Positions 1 through 11,474 are shown, counted from the first letter of the stretch. The stretch: DNA of 64,000 nucleotides from Cyathus striatus (GCA_025738555.1 JAOVFP010000015.1:2170001-2234000); one strand, 5' to 3'. The notes: a model not told the origin generated them from the sequence alone. Translations and numbers: made by a program.

Positions 1-883
1 TTAAAGTCCAATGACGGACTACCATGAAGACTAGAAAGCGCTGACTGAGCAGGGCTGTATTGTTGTAATTGCTGAAAAAGAAGAGCTCTCTGCAGTGTAT
101 TGGCAGAGTCTGGGCCTAGTGATAAATGTGTTGCGCCGGTATCAATGGTAGGAGGTGTTGGGAATGCAGATGGTGGTGATAACGATGATAATGATGAGTT
201 CCCTGCCAAAAAAGGAAGTGGTGGAGGATGGAAGCATGGATCCAGTCCAATACTGTCTGAGTTAGCTATGTTGTGATCGCGTTTGTGCGGGCTTTTCATA
301 TATCCACGTATGACTAGTTCATCTTTAGCATTCTTATTGACTTCGGGTGGATGATTTACACAGCATCTTAAGTGACGAATAAGTGTCTCCACTTGCCCTT
401 GCAGCCACCCGATGTTCTGTGATGCAGCTTTTATTTCCCAAACTAATTTCGGTTAGTAACCTGGGGGTCATAAAAATAAATTAAAAACATATGTGTTGTG
501 AAGATCTCATCATCAGCTCTGGGCTGATGACGACGTCCTTCCTGAATATCTTTATCATCTTGTGATACCTCTCTATGCCATGCAACTACCCAGCAACGCT
601 TGCAATAAACCTTTGGGACCTTTGTTTCACCACCTGTAACCGAATTCGGATCACGAGGAGTTGTGTTGTAGCCTGGATGATCATAAAATTCGGATTGTGG
701 ATATTGATGAGCTATGGAATCTGGTGGGAGCCTCATAACAGCAGCGAGAAACTCAGGTATCCAAGTCTGTAGAGCAAGAAGTTGTATTGAATCTTGTATA
801 TATACACTTGGACTACACCAATGAGAAGCATGGAAGACAATAGTAATGAGATGAAAAAGTCCATGAAGGACAAACGATGGCAC
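1..883 (-). pseudogene. Partial zinc-finger transposase-like gene (N-terminal part), runs off left edge
   Basis: Two minus-strand open stretches join across a short intron. The first (about 883 to 500) holds a Cys-x2-Cys pair (CKRCW) followed by a conserved-looking HREVSQDDKD segment. The second (about 425 to 1) stays open to the window edge, starting WEIKAASQNIGWLQGQ and followed by LIRHLRCC, so a His-x3-Cys pair completes a likely zinc finger. The intron has a TACTAAC branch-point-like sequence near 450. Cys-x2-Cys...His-x3-Cys fingers of this layout precede RNase H-like hAT transposase domains in many basidiomycete proteins; that assignment is from memory of the family and the catalytic domain itself lies outside the window. 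The start at 883 is the first ATG in frame and is uncertain. It could instead be a KDZ-type element protein. Whether it is still intact cannot be judged. Confidence 0.45.
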
Positions 884-1259
884 AGTGATAGATCAATGAT
901 GAGTACTAGATTAATGGATCAGTCGTGTTCTTAATGTGAATAAGACGGAACGACACAACATACCAATACCTTGCTGAAACACTCGAGGTTTCCAGTTGGG
1001 TTCAGCACAAATCTAATAGAAATGTCAATTGGACAAGGGAATGCAGTGTGGCAGCAGCGAGCCTCATGCATATACAGGGCCCAATGTATTATGGTATGGT
1101 ACAATGTGGCAGCTGGCCCACAGCCTAGATCAGCATCACATGACTGTTCTGACAGGCTCCCACGACATGTACACGATTACATAGTGTGTACAACCATGTG
1201 GATCTCCATATTAGTATGGATGTGTTTGGCATGGACCGCCATGCCTTGCCCAACACTGG
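884..1259. other. No gene recognised
   Basis: Open frames here are short and lack recognisable motifs. It separates the truncated left-edge gene from the repeated segment that starts at 1260. Confidence 0.4.
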
Positions 1260-2812
1260 GCGGATGTCTTTGGGGAGAAACTAGGATGCCTTATGCCACA
1301 TGATAGAGTCGGATAGACAGTAGATACGAGCAGCAAAAATAGAAGGAGAGGTTTAGCAGGGCATGGAATAGTCTCGTTATACCATCCCCTCCTGATTAAG
1401 CCATGTCCTAATTAGGACTTCCTATCGTCAGGGTCTGGGCTCCTACCACGGAAGAAAAGGGGGGCATGAACTTCAGTCAGCCCAGGCATCTTTTCACGCT
1501 TATGTAACAATTGTGAATGCCAGTGGACCAATGGTTGTGTTACTTACTCATCAACAATCTATGCTCATCATTCCCTTTGCAGGTGCGCGCACTGCGTCTT
1601 AAATACTTATTGTGTGGTCTTCATATTTATATTTATATCAGCACTTGTGATTTAAATCGATGTAGAGTTCTAGTTTAGTTATAATACAAGTATTATGTGT
1701 CTGGTATGTACTTCAAAAAGCAAACCATCTATGTTTTATGTCCATCAATTCCCTACCTTTTACTATTAGGGCATTGCATTCACCAGTCTCATTCACTTAT
1801 CTACCTCAAATTCTGCCGTATTTACCACTGATCTATTTAACCAAATCTTGAAAAGGAGTGAACTGAGTTGTAGTGTTAGTCAAATGTTCCGCAACATGAG
1901 GAGGTGGTCAGTTCATTCGCTGGAACTGAGCATGGACAATTGGGGGTGCATCTAGTAAGACACATTTCATTTGAGTCTAAGATATCTTCAAAAGAATGTG
2001 TTATGGAGGCCATGTATGTTCAACACTACTGGGCAATTGGTATAAGTATAATCAATATAACAATGCTCTATACAGACACTTAGCCTTAAACTCTATTACA
2101 GCTTACAAGCTGAACTGGAAATGGTTACAAGAAGTGATATAGCACAGCTGCTTTCAGTCTCCTGTACCTCTCTCCCCCCACAGTACCAGTACCAGCATCA
2201 CTATTGAACTGTCCTACTACATGGCCTCCATAACATATTCTTTTGAAGATACCTTAGACTCAAATGAAATGTGTCTTGCTAGATGCACCCCCCAATTGTC
2301 TATGCACAGTTCCAGCAAATGAGACATAAAACATAGATGGTTTGCTTTTTGAAGTACATACCAGACACATAATACTTGTATTATAACTAAACTAGAACTC
2401 TACATCGATTTAAATCACAAGTGCTAATATAAATATAAATATGAAGACCACACAATAAGTATTTAAGATGCAGTGCATGCACCTGCGAAGGGAATGATGA
2501 GCATAGATTGTTGATGAGTAAGTAACACAACCATTGGTCCACTGGCATTCACAATTGTTACATAAGTGTGAAAAGATGCCTGGGTTGACTGAAGTTCATG
2601 CCCCCCTTTTCTTCCATGGTAGGAGCCCAGACCCTGATGATAGGAAGTCCTAATTAGGACATGGCCTAATTGGGAGGGGATGGTATAACAAGACTAGGCA
2701 TGGAATAATCTTAAGACACCATCTCAAAGAAAAGCATGAGATTGGGAGCTGTAGAAGAATTTGTGCCAGAGTTCAGATCCAAGCCGCAGCATGAGGAGCC
2801 ATTAAGGGCAAG
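1260..2812. repeat. Copy of a 209-bp segment shared with 59387-59595, split by an insertion
   Basis: Bases 1260-1369 plus 2696-2812 match 59387-59595 almost continuously (shared stretches include GGATGTCTTTGGGGAGAAAC and AGAATTTGTGCCAGAGTTC). Similarity stops abruptly at both edges. The copy here is interrupted by the foldback element at 1370-2695; the copy at 59387 is uninterrupted and sits between two divergent host genes. No terminal inverted repeats or target duplication bound the 209-bp unit, so its mode of duplication is unknown. Confidence 0.8.
1370..2695. mobile_element. Foldback, MULE-like non-autonomous DNA transposon (1.33 kb)
   Basis: Long terminal inverted repeats: 1370-1742 pairs with 2323-2695 (tips AGTCTCGTTATACC and AGTCTTGTTATACC). 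A second inverted block, about 1912-2013 with 2226-2322, continues the arms, so the element is almost wholly palindromic apart from about 170 extra bases (1743-1911) in the left arm. The flanks carry a 10-bp direct repeat GGCATGGAAT (1360-1369 and 2697-2706, with one extra base at 2696). Nine to eleven bp duplications with long TIRs are typical of Mutator-like elements. There is no transposase ORF. The paralogous empty site at about 59485 has a single copy of the target. The superfamily is inferred only from TIR length and duplication size. Confidence 0.8.
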
Positions 2813-3265
2813 GGGGTGTCTTCCGAGCAATTTGCGAAAGTAACTGGGGAGGTGTTTACTATCACCCATCAGTAGTTCATATTGTTACAGGTGTGATCAT
2901 GTGTGACTGTTGGCAGAATTCAAACTCCATTGATCATTTTGATGGCACCTGTTTGTGCTTCGTGTAGCCAAGCATTGGCCAAGTGGCCAATCAGTTAGGT
3001 TATGAGCTATGTAGTAAGTATTGTGTTCAATATAGAACTATGTACTGTAGGATTATATACATGGTAATGTACAGAGAATATACATGAGTAAGGTACTTTA
3101 CATGTGAAATATACAATATATGCATTATGTAAGTTATGAGGTTAGTATGTTAGTACATGCTGGAGGTATTAGTATAAGGCGCTATGGCCTTGGAGTGTGA
3201 TCACAATGAGACCTGTAATGTAGGGGTTGAATATAGTGGTCTTGGTGGGTAATATAGTAGGATGT
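2813..3265. other. No gene recognised
   Basis: AT-rich sequence with only short open frames between the 209-bp repeat and the gypsy LTR. I see no element ends here. Confidence 0.4.
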
Positions 3266-4019
3266 TGTTATGTACCGATTCCCTTCCTACTGGGAAATGA
3301 ATGCAAAGATGCCCAGAAGGCATGGGAGAACTGTAACAGAAACCTGAAGTGAGTATGGGTATGGAACATAGAGCGGGAGTACGAGAAAGAACCATGGCTT
3401 CAGTGTATGTGCTGTGCCACCTGGATATCCCCAGGGAATGGTTTGTATTTCAAGGAAGACAATATAAGTTAAAGGAAACATTCCAGAGTATAAGAGAAGG
3501 CTTCACCACTACATTAGGCAGTGGGAGAGAAACCCGAAGGAAAACCCAGAGTGGGTTTCGGAACTTAGAAGTAGGAAGAAGTGTATGAGGTTTATATGAA
3601 TACTGAAGACTACTTATACTAAGTAGAAACCTGTAGGTATGAATGTAGAAGTATAATACAAAGAGCAAGTCAAGGGAGTAAGTAGGAAATGAAGTCTGGG
3701 CGGAGCAGAGTAGGGGTGCAAATGATGTGCTCAGAATGCAGAATAAAGAACTAATCTACAAAGGCCATAATGAAACATACAAGTAGGAATGGAAGAGAGG
3801 AGTAATATAATGATGACACAGTGAGGCTGTCATATAAGAAACTATGTATCCAGGATACCTGATAGAAAACCCAATGGGTTCTGGGTATGTTCCTGGGCAG
3901 GAATGTCGGAAAGTGTAAACCCATAGCAGTTATGTTCTGGGAACAGACTGGGTGTGTTGGAAGGTCACATGGGAACCTTTGGTAATGTTGGCATGATGTA
4001 TCTGGACATGAATGTAACA
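3266..4019 (-). repeat. Ty3/gypsy LTR (3' LTR of element A)
   Basis: Starts TGTTATGTACC and ends ATGTAACA, so it has TG...CA ends on either strand. It is the reverse complement of the solo LTR at 33640-34413. Immediately inside, at 4020-4033, the minus strand reads a polypurine tract (AAAAGGGGGA), as expected next to the 3' LTR of a minus-strand element. The internal region continues to 7409. The 5' LTR of this copy is absent because the element is cut by the foldback insertion at 7410. Confidence 0.8.
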
Positions 4020-4161
4020 GTATCCCCCTTTTAGAGCCAAGCCCATGAGGTCATACTGTCTGTGAGAAGATATAACTAAAAATAATATGAGAAATCCTAT
4101 TGGTCAGTGAATGTTCAAATAAGAGAACATATGTGCATCTGATTCCTTTCTAACCCCCATC

Positions 4162-5292
4162 ATGGATAAGAGTGGTACTTCAGTGAATATGTCTTCAGAG
4201 GAATTTGCTGCTTTCCTAGCCTTTCGAGTGGCCAACCAGCAGGCAGAAACTTTGACTCCAGTCTCCCAGAGTAGTTTCAGAAAGCTGAGACCAAAGCTGA
4301 GGCCAGTAAATCCAGCTCAAAGATGAGAGAACACTGTGTACATCAATGTTCCACTGGCACTGATTCCATCCATCTGTTCCAGTAAGGCAGCAAACATGGT
4401 TGTGCTGCAGGTTGTAAATCCGATGGAGATGAGTGTTGGGAGTGGGTCAGGATCATCAGGAGAGGTGGCAGGATCTGGATATGAGGTGGAAAGTGGAGGA
4501 AACATTGGCAAGGGCAAGGGCAAGGGTAAGGGTAAAGGTAACTCTGGGGAGCCAAAGGAACAATGATACCATCATGCTGTTCCCTGCACAAACTGTCGGG
4601 ATCAGGGAACTGAGTGTTATTGATTAAGGGAGTCAAACAGGTGAGTAAATCATGATTATTGGTCTGTATAGTTTATAGGAACTCCCTATAGTGCTTGCAT
4701 TGCTTGTGGAGTGATTAAGGGAAAATGTTCCCTTAGTACTCAAGGTCAGAACAAAGCCGGAATGAGTTCTGTCCCATCTGTACATTTGGAACACTCAGAT
4801 ACCCACATGGGTCCCCCATCCATTGCACCATCTCACCAGTCATCTCATCAAAGCATGAAACAGGCTCGGATCGACAATACAGATGACAAGTTCATTAGTC
4901 CTTCATCCACAATAGTGGGTCCATCATTCCAATCCTCTGGTGCAAATGATTCTGCTAACCTGGTCTCCTTGTCCACTTCCATGAACATTGCAACATCTAT
5001 CCTAAGTGTGATGTGGCTGCAGAATGATACCATCATCTTTTTGCAAAGGGAGATGATCACTCAACTTGGAATCCTTGCAGATAACAATCACCAAGTGGTA
5101 GGTGAACTTGGTAAGTTGTCCTGAGTCATTGCCAAAGTATCCAAGCACATCGTCCATGTTTCCAATATCGAAACTCTGCTTGTGGAACGCCTCTGGGATC
5201 TGGATGCATACAAGGAAGTTGTAATGGGTTCCAGGATTGCGTCAGAAGGTGAAGTAGTAGCTTGGGTCAAGTCGCAGATGCAGAGGGAGTGA
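4162..5292 (+). pseudogene. Antisense gene of gypsy element A: zinc-cluster-like protein (decayed)
   Basis: Plus-strand reading frame lying between the LTR and the chromodomain end of a minus-strand gypsy element, so antisense to gag-pol. Exon 1 (4162-4640) starts MDKSGTSVNMSSEEFAAF. It has a Gly/Lys-rich stretch near 4505-4540 and then CTNCRDQGTEC. A 51-nt intron (GTGAGT...CTATAG, 4641-4691) leads in frame to CIACGVIKGKC. Together these give a doubled Cys-x2-Cys-x6-Cys motif, the spacing of fungal Zn2Cys6 DNA-binding domains. A Ser-rich linker and a hydrophobic, probably coiled, helix (about 4950-5110) follow. Frame is interrupted by in-frame TGA codons, each compatible with an original CGA. 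The 3' end converges on the end of pol. The LTR just upstream could supply an antisense promoter (inference). A relative remains at 16452-16792 in element B. DNA binding is not shown. Confidence 0.6.
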
Positions 5293-5352
5293 TGGAAATG
5301 ATTGTAACACATTACCAAAGAACTATTGTACTTGTATCTTGCTTTTTGCTTG

Positions 5353-7409
5353 TTATTTGTTGTTTTTGGTTTTTGTATAAGATGAAACTGCAAGCAGATA
5401 ATAAGTAATGTGAAAGTTAAGAAACAGGAGTAGGGCTGGGCTTATCTGGATAGTGGGAGTGGAACTCTTTAATGATATCTGTAGTGTGTTCCAGTTCTGT
5501 GGCTGGAAGCCATGAAAACTCTCATCAGTCCCTTCATACCCTAGCCAGTGTACATAGTACCTCAGTTTGCAATGCAAATGATGATCCAGTTTAGAGTCCA
5601 ATATTTCCAAGACCTTGTATTCAATATTACCATCAACCTGGACAGGTGGTGGTGGAGGAATAATGTGATCTGGGATAGTATTTTCAGTATTGGGTTCAAG
5701 CATGGATACATGGAATACTGGGTGGACTGCATGAAATTGTTCTGGAAGGTGCAAGGTACATGAATGCGATCTGGCAAGTGTGATAACTTCAAAAGGTCCT
5801 AGGAACTTTTCTGCAAGTTTCTGGGATGGCCGGGTTGTCCGGAAGTACTCAGCTTTAATGTATACCTTTGTCCTGACAGGGAATACAGGTGTGAGTTTGC
5901 AACACACATCGGCGGGTGCTTGATAATGTTTCTGCACACTGAGTATTTTGGTCCAAAGCATCTTGTGAAGTTCCTCAAGGTTTACTGCAAAGTGCTAGGC
6001 ATGAGCAGAAGTGAGATCACATTCCAGATGTATTGCAAGGTTTGGGTGATAACCCTTGTTTGCATAGAATAGTGAAATTCCTGTGGTTGCACTCAGTGCA
6101 TTATTGTAAGCAAATTCAGCAAGAGGTAAGAGATCACACCAGTTATCCTGCTGGTAGTTGTAGTAGGCCTGAAGGTATTGTTCCAGAGTTTGGTTTGTGC
6201 ATTCTGTTTGGCCATTGCCTTTGGGATGATAACCCAAGGTGAAATGTAAAGTAATGTTGAGGGCCATGCCAAGGGAATGGAAGAAATGCGACACAAACTC
6301 GGAACCACGATTGGAAGTGATGTGTTCTGGGACTCCATGCTTGGAAAAGACATGAAGTACGAATAGAAGTGCAAGGTTGGAAGAAGAGCAAGTGGTATGA
6401 GTGGGAATGAAGATAGACTGCTTGGAGAAATGATCCACGATAACGAGTATAGAATCATACTTGGAAGCCAATGATTTTGGAAGTTGATCTATGAAATCCA
6501 TAGATATTGAGTGCCATGGGCATCTGGGAACCAGAAGTTGTTTCAGGGTTCCATACAGGCAGTGGCGCTGTGGTTTAGAACACATGCAAGTATTACAAGA
6601 CTTACAATAGTCCTTTACAAATGTCCATATAAGTGGCCAAGTATATTCATGTCGAATTAGCTAGAGGGTCTTGTTCTGTCCAAGGTGTCCTGAAAGCAGA
6701 TGGTCATGTTTGTACTGTAAAACCCAAAGCCAAAGGGTTCTGGAGTCTGGAACATAGATCTGGTTATCTTGACAGAGGAAACCATCTGGGGTTACAGTCC
6801 AATAATTCTCAGGAGTCCGCATTCAAATAACTGCGACCAGGTCATTAGGGAGAGCTGATAATATATCAGTATGTAACTGTTCAATGTCCATGATAATACT
6901 AGTGTGAAGAGCAGGTACAATAAGTGAGGTTGCTCAGAGAGAAGTGATAAGCTGTTCCTGGGTGAACACTGGACAATAGTTATGCGGATTGACCTTAGTG
7001 TAGTCACTATCCCTCTCTTTAGAGTAGACGTCCCATCATCTAGTCAGAGCATCCAGCTTTGCCCTGAGTTTTCTGGGTCAAAAGCAGATAACTAGATTGA
7101 ACTGGGAAAGATACTCAGACCATTGGGCTTGTTGTCAGGATAAGATCTTGGTTGTGGAAAAGTATTCCAAGTTCTTGTGGTCTGTGATGACATCAATGGG
7201 TGAACCGGAACCTTCCAGGTAATGATGCCAGACTTGGAATGCTTTGAAGATAGCAAGCAGTTCCTTGTTATGGGTGTCATAATTTAACTTGGGAGGTGTA
7301 AAGGTTCACGAGTGGAAAGCAATAGAATGAATCTTGTCATCATTGGAAACTATAGACAAGATAGCAGCCAACACATAATCCGAGGCATTGGTTTCCACAA
7401 TGAGCATAA
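5353..7409 (-). pseudogene. Ty3/gypsy element A pol fragment: RNase H, integrase, chromodomain
   Basis: Reading leftwards from 7409, the frame gives an RNase H segment (IVETNASDYV, then HNKELLAIFKAF and VITDHKNLEYF). The integrase HHCC zinc motif follows (HDHLLSGHLGQNKTL...CKSC), then the core (SISMDFIDQLP; NRGSEFVSHFFHSLG; GYHPKGNGQTE). It ends with the GPF/Y-type region (KFLGPFEVI) and a chromodomain (VLEILDSKLD...YYVHWLGYEGTDESF). Chromodomain integrases belong to chromoviruses, which target heterochromatin (family knowledge). Several in-frame stops and the loss of everything upstream of RNase H show it is dead. The fragment ends where the foldback element begins, at about 7410. Element B at 17121-22638 is a longer relative. 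Confidence 0.85.
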
Positions 7410-7419
7410 GTGTCAGCCA

Positions 7420-7703
7420 TTGTGATCATTTACCATAGAACTAGCAGAATATTACTATGCTCAAATGTGATCATTTACAATAATACTAGTAGAATATTCC
7501 CATACTCAAATGTGATCATTTACTATAATACTACCAGAATATTCCCATGCTCAAATGTGATCATTTACATAGGACTAGCTAATTGCTCATGCTCAAATGT
7601 GATCATTTACAAAGGACTAGCTAATTGCTCACACTCAAATGTGATCATTTACTATAATACTAGCAGATTGTTCCTATGCTCATATCTGATCATTTACAAT
7701 AGG
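7420..7703. repeat. Tandem array of about 45-bp units (outer arm of foldback)
   Basis: About six to seven imperfect units of 41-46 bp, each starting near TGTGATCATTTAC and carrying the palindrome TGATCA. The same unit recurs at 8800-9010 and, inverted, at 11110-11432. The short ORFs across it are products of the repeat. Confidence 0.85.
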
Positions 7704-8795
7704 ACTACCACAGTAGCCATAGTCAAAGTTGAGCTGCGAAAGGTGAAGGTGAAGGTGAAGGTGGCAGTGCACCTGCCTAAAAGAGAAGTCGCGCGCGATT
7801 TTGTAAGTCTGACCGCTTGAACGTCACACTCCCTACCTGTACATCATTTGAAACAATATTTGTGGCTTATTTCTTACTTATCCCCTCATCAGCTAGGGCT
7901 ACCAACCATACTATAACAGGTTACAGCCGTATTTCGAAACCCGTTTACAGTACAGGTGAAAACATGGCTGTAAACGGTTTACGGTTAGATATAATAGGTT
8001 CTCACCATTTTCTCGTTTGAAATCGTCAATTAGCAAATGCTATGGCGATCTTACACCAGGAAATATTTCATTTTTCACCAAATTGGCATTGAACACAAGT
8101 ATATACCAAATGTTATGTATAATTGCAAAACCTATGACTGAATAGCATGATTTGTAATTATAAATTTCAAAGGCATTTGCTTGATACGAGCTCTAGCTTT
8201 AGTTGTGTAGCTGTCTTACAAAAGAAGGATAAGGCAGCACATTGGGAGAACATTAATGTATTTGTGAGTAACTTCGAAAAAACTGATAGCATGTCCTTTC
8301 TTATCTCATGTTACCTCTATCTCGTCAACTTTGGGTTCTCTACAAGTCGGAGGAAGCACATTGGCATGTAAAATATGCTCCATCAGTGAGATAGGCATTG
8401 AGGATGCTCCAGTCTCCTTCAATAGCCTTTATTACTGCACCTACTTACCGACTTGACATCTATAGTTGGTTAGATCACAGGCCTATATCTCTGGAGTCCC
8501 TGTGAGCTCTCGGTGCCCTCAAAAGGAACTTGATAAGCCACTAGCTTTCTCCACTTTCCTTTGTACTTCCTCCACAACTGGGATTAATTCCACGAAAGGC
8601 CTTCAAAAATGAAGCAAAAGGAGGGGGAAATGGTAGGGAACACAATGCGTTAATGTGAGGGTGCATTGCCGTTGTGTACTTGTCATGGTATGTCACGCCA
8701 GACTTACAAAATCACGCGCGACTTCTCTTTTAGGCAGGTGCACTGCCACCTTCACCTTCACCTTCACCTTTCGCAGCTCAACTTTGACTATGGCT
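7704..8795. mobile_element. Inverted-repeat element nested in the left foldback arm
   Basis: Ends are inverted repeats of about 120 bp: TAGCCATAGTCAAAGTTGAG at 7704, its complement ending at 8795. They include a short GGTGAA microsatellite and a GC-rich CGCGCG tract. It interrupts the 45-bp repeat array. Inside, a sequence starting TAGGGCTACCAACCATACTA at 7894 resembles the ends of the hAT elements at 26301 and 43514, so a fragment of another MITE may be nested here; its right end was not found. No protein-coding gene is recognisable. Confidence 0.6.
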
Positions 8796-9010
8796 AGTAT
8801 TCACACACTCAAATGTGATCATTTACCATAGGACTAGCAAAATATTCTCATGCTCAAATGTGATCATTTACTATAATACTACCAGAATATTCCCATGCTC
8901 AAATGTGATCATTTACTATAATACTAGCAGATTGTTCCCACACTCAAATGTGATCATTTACTAAAATATTAGCAGAATATTCCCACACTTATAAGTGATC
9001 ATAAGTGATC

Positions 9011-11109
9011 ATTAGGTGATGCAGGTGGCATAATAGGTTGTCATGTATATCACATTGTGTCACACTTTTACACATGTCACACATTGTCACAAACATTATA
9101 TTTTGTCACATGTCACACTTTTAAACACGTCACACATTTAGACATGTCACACTTTTTGACACGTCACATTTTGTCACACATTTCGATATGTCACACATGT
9201 CACACATTTAAACACGTCACACGTTGTCACACATGTCACACTTTTAGACACGTCACATTTTGTCACACACATCACACTTTTACATATGTCACACATTTAA
9301 ACACGTCACACTTTGTCACACTTTTACATATATCACACATTCCACATTTGTCTTGTTGGTTATGGCTGTTACACTTCTCACATTTGCTTGCATGACACTC
9401 CTGTCATGTAGTCACATAGGTTACATTTCCAAATTCATGTCATACAACATCTGTTACAACCATTATATTCATCACACATGTTACATATCCCAACACATCA
9501 CATTTATTCACATTTTGTTCACATGTCACACATCTCTCATTTGTAATACTGTACCATTTAAATCAGTTTGAAATAGGCAAAATTTTGACATCATTTGATG
9601 CTTTCTGACATGTGACTGTCAAATTATTAAAATGGTAGATTTATCACAAGTTGCATTTTCACAGTATTATGTTAGTCAGACATCTCATATATGTCACATT
9701 TTATGTTTCAAAATCTGATGGTAAATGTGATGAAATGATCACACAGCAGATATTTGCAATTCTGTAACAATGAAAATTGAACAGTAGTGGGCACTGTTAA
9801 GAGAGACACAAGAAATCATATAGCCCATTGGTTAGTCAAGAAAAACATCTGATTGGCTGATAGAAAGTGTGACAAAGATATAAGTAATGTGACAATAGAA
9901 GTAATAATTGAATGGAAGATATAGATATGTCAACATAACCAGACCAGATAACATGTGATGAAGATACAGAATACATATTAAGGTTAGTTAGACAAAATTA
10001 GTATCTAAGTACAGTTATGTCTACTATAGAATCTGACTGTCTTATTAAAACATAACATTGTGATTACCAGAAAGTAGTGTTGATTTCAGCCTAGTGCTAT
10101 GAATGTTGAATTCAACCAATACAGGTAAACAGTAAGAGAAAATGTGATTTTCATAAAGTAGTCAAGTGCCTTTGTCATATAATTTGTAATGCACATGAAT
10201 CACTTAGTGAGCACTTTTCATGTGACCTTTTCATGTGACATGTGTGATATGTGTGTAGGGTCTGTGTGACTGTTGGGTGTGCAAATGAAAGTAAAAATGT
10301 AATTTTATTTTTTGACAAGGAGAGAGTACCATGACAAGCAAGTGATATGAGAAGGAAGTGTGATATGTGTGACAAATGTGAGAATATAACAGGTGTAATA
10401 TTGACACATAAGAGATGTATGACATGTGTAATGAATATAATGGTTGTAACAGATGTTGTGTGACATGAATTTGGAAATGTAACCTATGTGACTACATGAC
10501 AGGAGTATTATACAAGCAAATGTGAGAAGTGTGACAGCTAAGTGTGACAGCTATAAACAAAAAGACAAATGTGGAATATGTGACATATGTAAATATGTAA
10601 TATATGTAAGAGTGTGATATACATGATAAAATGTGACATATGTAAAAGTGTGATGTGTGTGACAAAATGTGATGTGTCTAAAAGTATGACATGTGTGACA
10701 TGTGTGACAATGTGTGACGTGTTTAAAATGTGTGACATGTGTGACAATGAGTGATGCGTTTAAATGTGTGACATATCTAAAAGTGTGATGCATGTGACAA
10801 AATGTGACATGTCAAAAAGTGTGACATGTGGTGAAAAAGTGTGACATGTTTAAAAGTGTGACATGTGTGACATGTCTAAATGTGTGACAAAATGTGACGT
10901 GTCAAAAAGTGTGACATGTGTGACATATCGAAATGTGTGACAAAATGTGACGTGTCAAAAAGTGTGACATGTCTAAATGTGTGACGTGTTTAAAAGTGTG
11001 ACATGTGACAAAATATAATGTTTGTGACAATGTGTGACATGTGTAAAAGTGTGACACAATGTGATATACATGACAACCTATTATGCCACCTGCATCACCT
11101 AATGATCAC
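9011..11109. repeat. Inner foldback arms rich in GTCACA / TGTGAC
   Basis: 9011-9575 on the plus strand is a run of CACATGTCACAC-like words; about 10370-11100 is its inverted, somewhat expanded partner. Flanking blocks (TAATAGGTTGTCATGTATAT on the left, inverted on the right) match closely. The core between (about 9575-10370) is AT-rich and has no recognisable gene. Confidence 0.8.
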
Positions 11110-11474
11110 TTATGATCACTTATAAGTGTGGGAATATTCTGCTAATATTTTAGTAAATGATCACATTTGAGTGTGGGAACAATCTGCTAGTATTATAGTA
11201 AATGATCACATTTGAGCATGGGAATATTCTGGTAGTATTATAGTAAATGATCACATTTGAGCATGAGAATATTTTGCTAGTCCTATGGTAAATGATCACA
11301 TTTGAGCGTGAGCAATTAGCTAGTCCTATGTAAATGATCACATTTGAGCATGGGAATATTCTGCTAGTATTATAGTAAATGATCACATTTGAACATAGTA
11401 ATATTCTGCTAGTTCTATGGTAAATGATCACATTTGATCGCCTAAGCGATCATTTTTTGCCCTGGTAAAATGAT

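Larger units (their letters stand above)
7410..11432. mobile_element. Giant foldback element with tandem-repeat arms (4.0 kb)
   Basis: The left arm (7420-7703 and 8796-9575) and right arm (about 10370-11432) are inverted copies of each other. Each arm is, from outside in, an array of about 45-bp units containing TGTGATCATTTAC, then a unique block (ATTAGGTGATGCAGGTGGC in the left arm, inverted in the right), then a block dense in GTCACA/TGTGAC words. A non-palindromic core lies at about 9575-10370. The left arm is split by a separate insertion at 7704-8795; removing it gives arms of nearly equal length, which supports the nesting. Long inverted repeats built from tandem units are characteristic of foldback elements. 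No transposase ORF was found. The left junction cuts gypsy A pol. A clear target duplication is not visible. Confidence 0.7.

Noticed and set aside
971..1303. 110-codon plus-strand frame
   Set aside because: Runs into the 209-bp repeat, with no motif or intron signal; most likely chance.
7415..9010. Regularly spaced repeats resembling a CRISPR array
   Set aside because: The 45-bp units are contiguous tandem repeats without unique spacers, in a eukaryotic genome, and recur inverted in the other foldback arm.
9057..10793. Open frames rich in SHF/CHT residues on both strands
   Set aside because: Direct product of GTCACA/TGTGAC repeats; no start context or domain.
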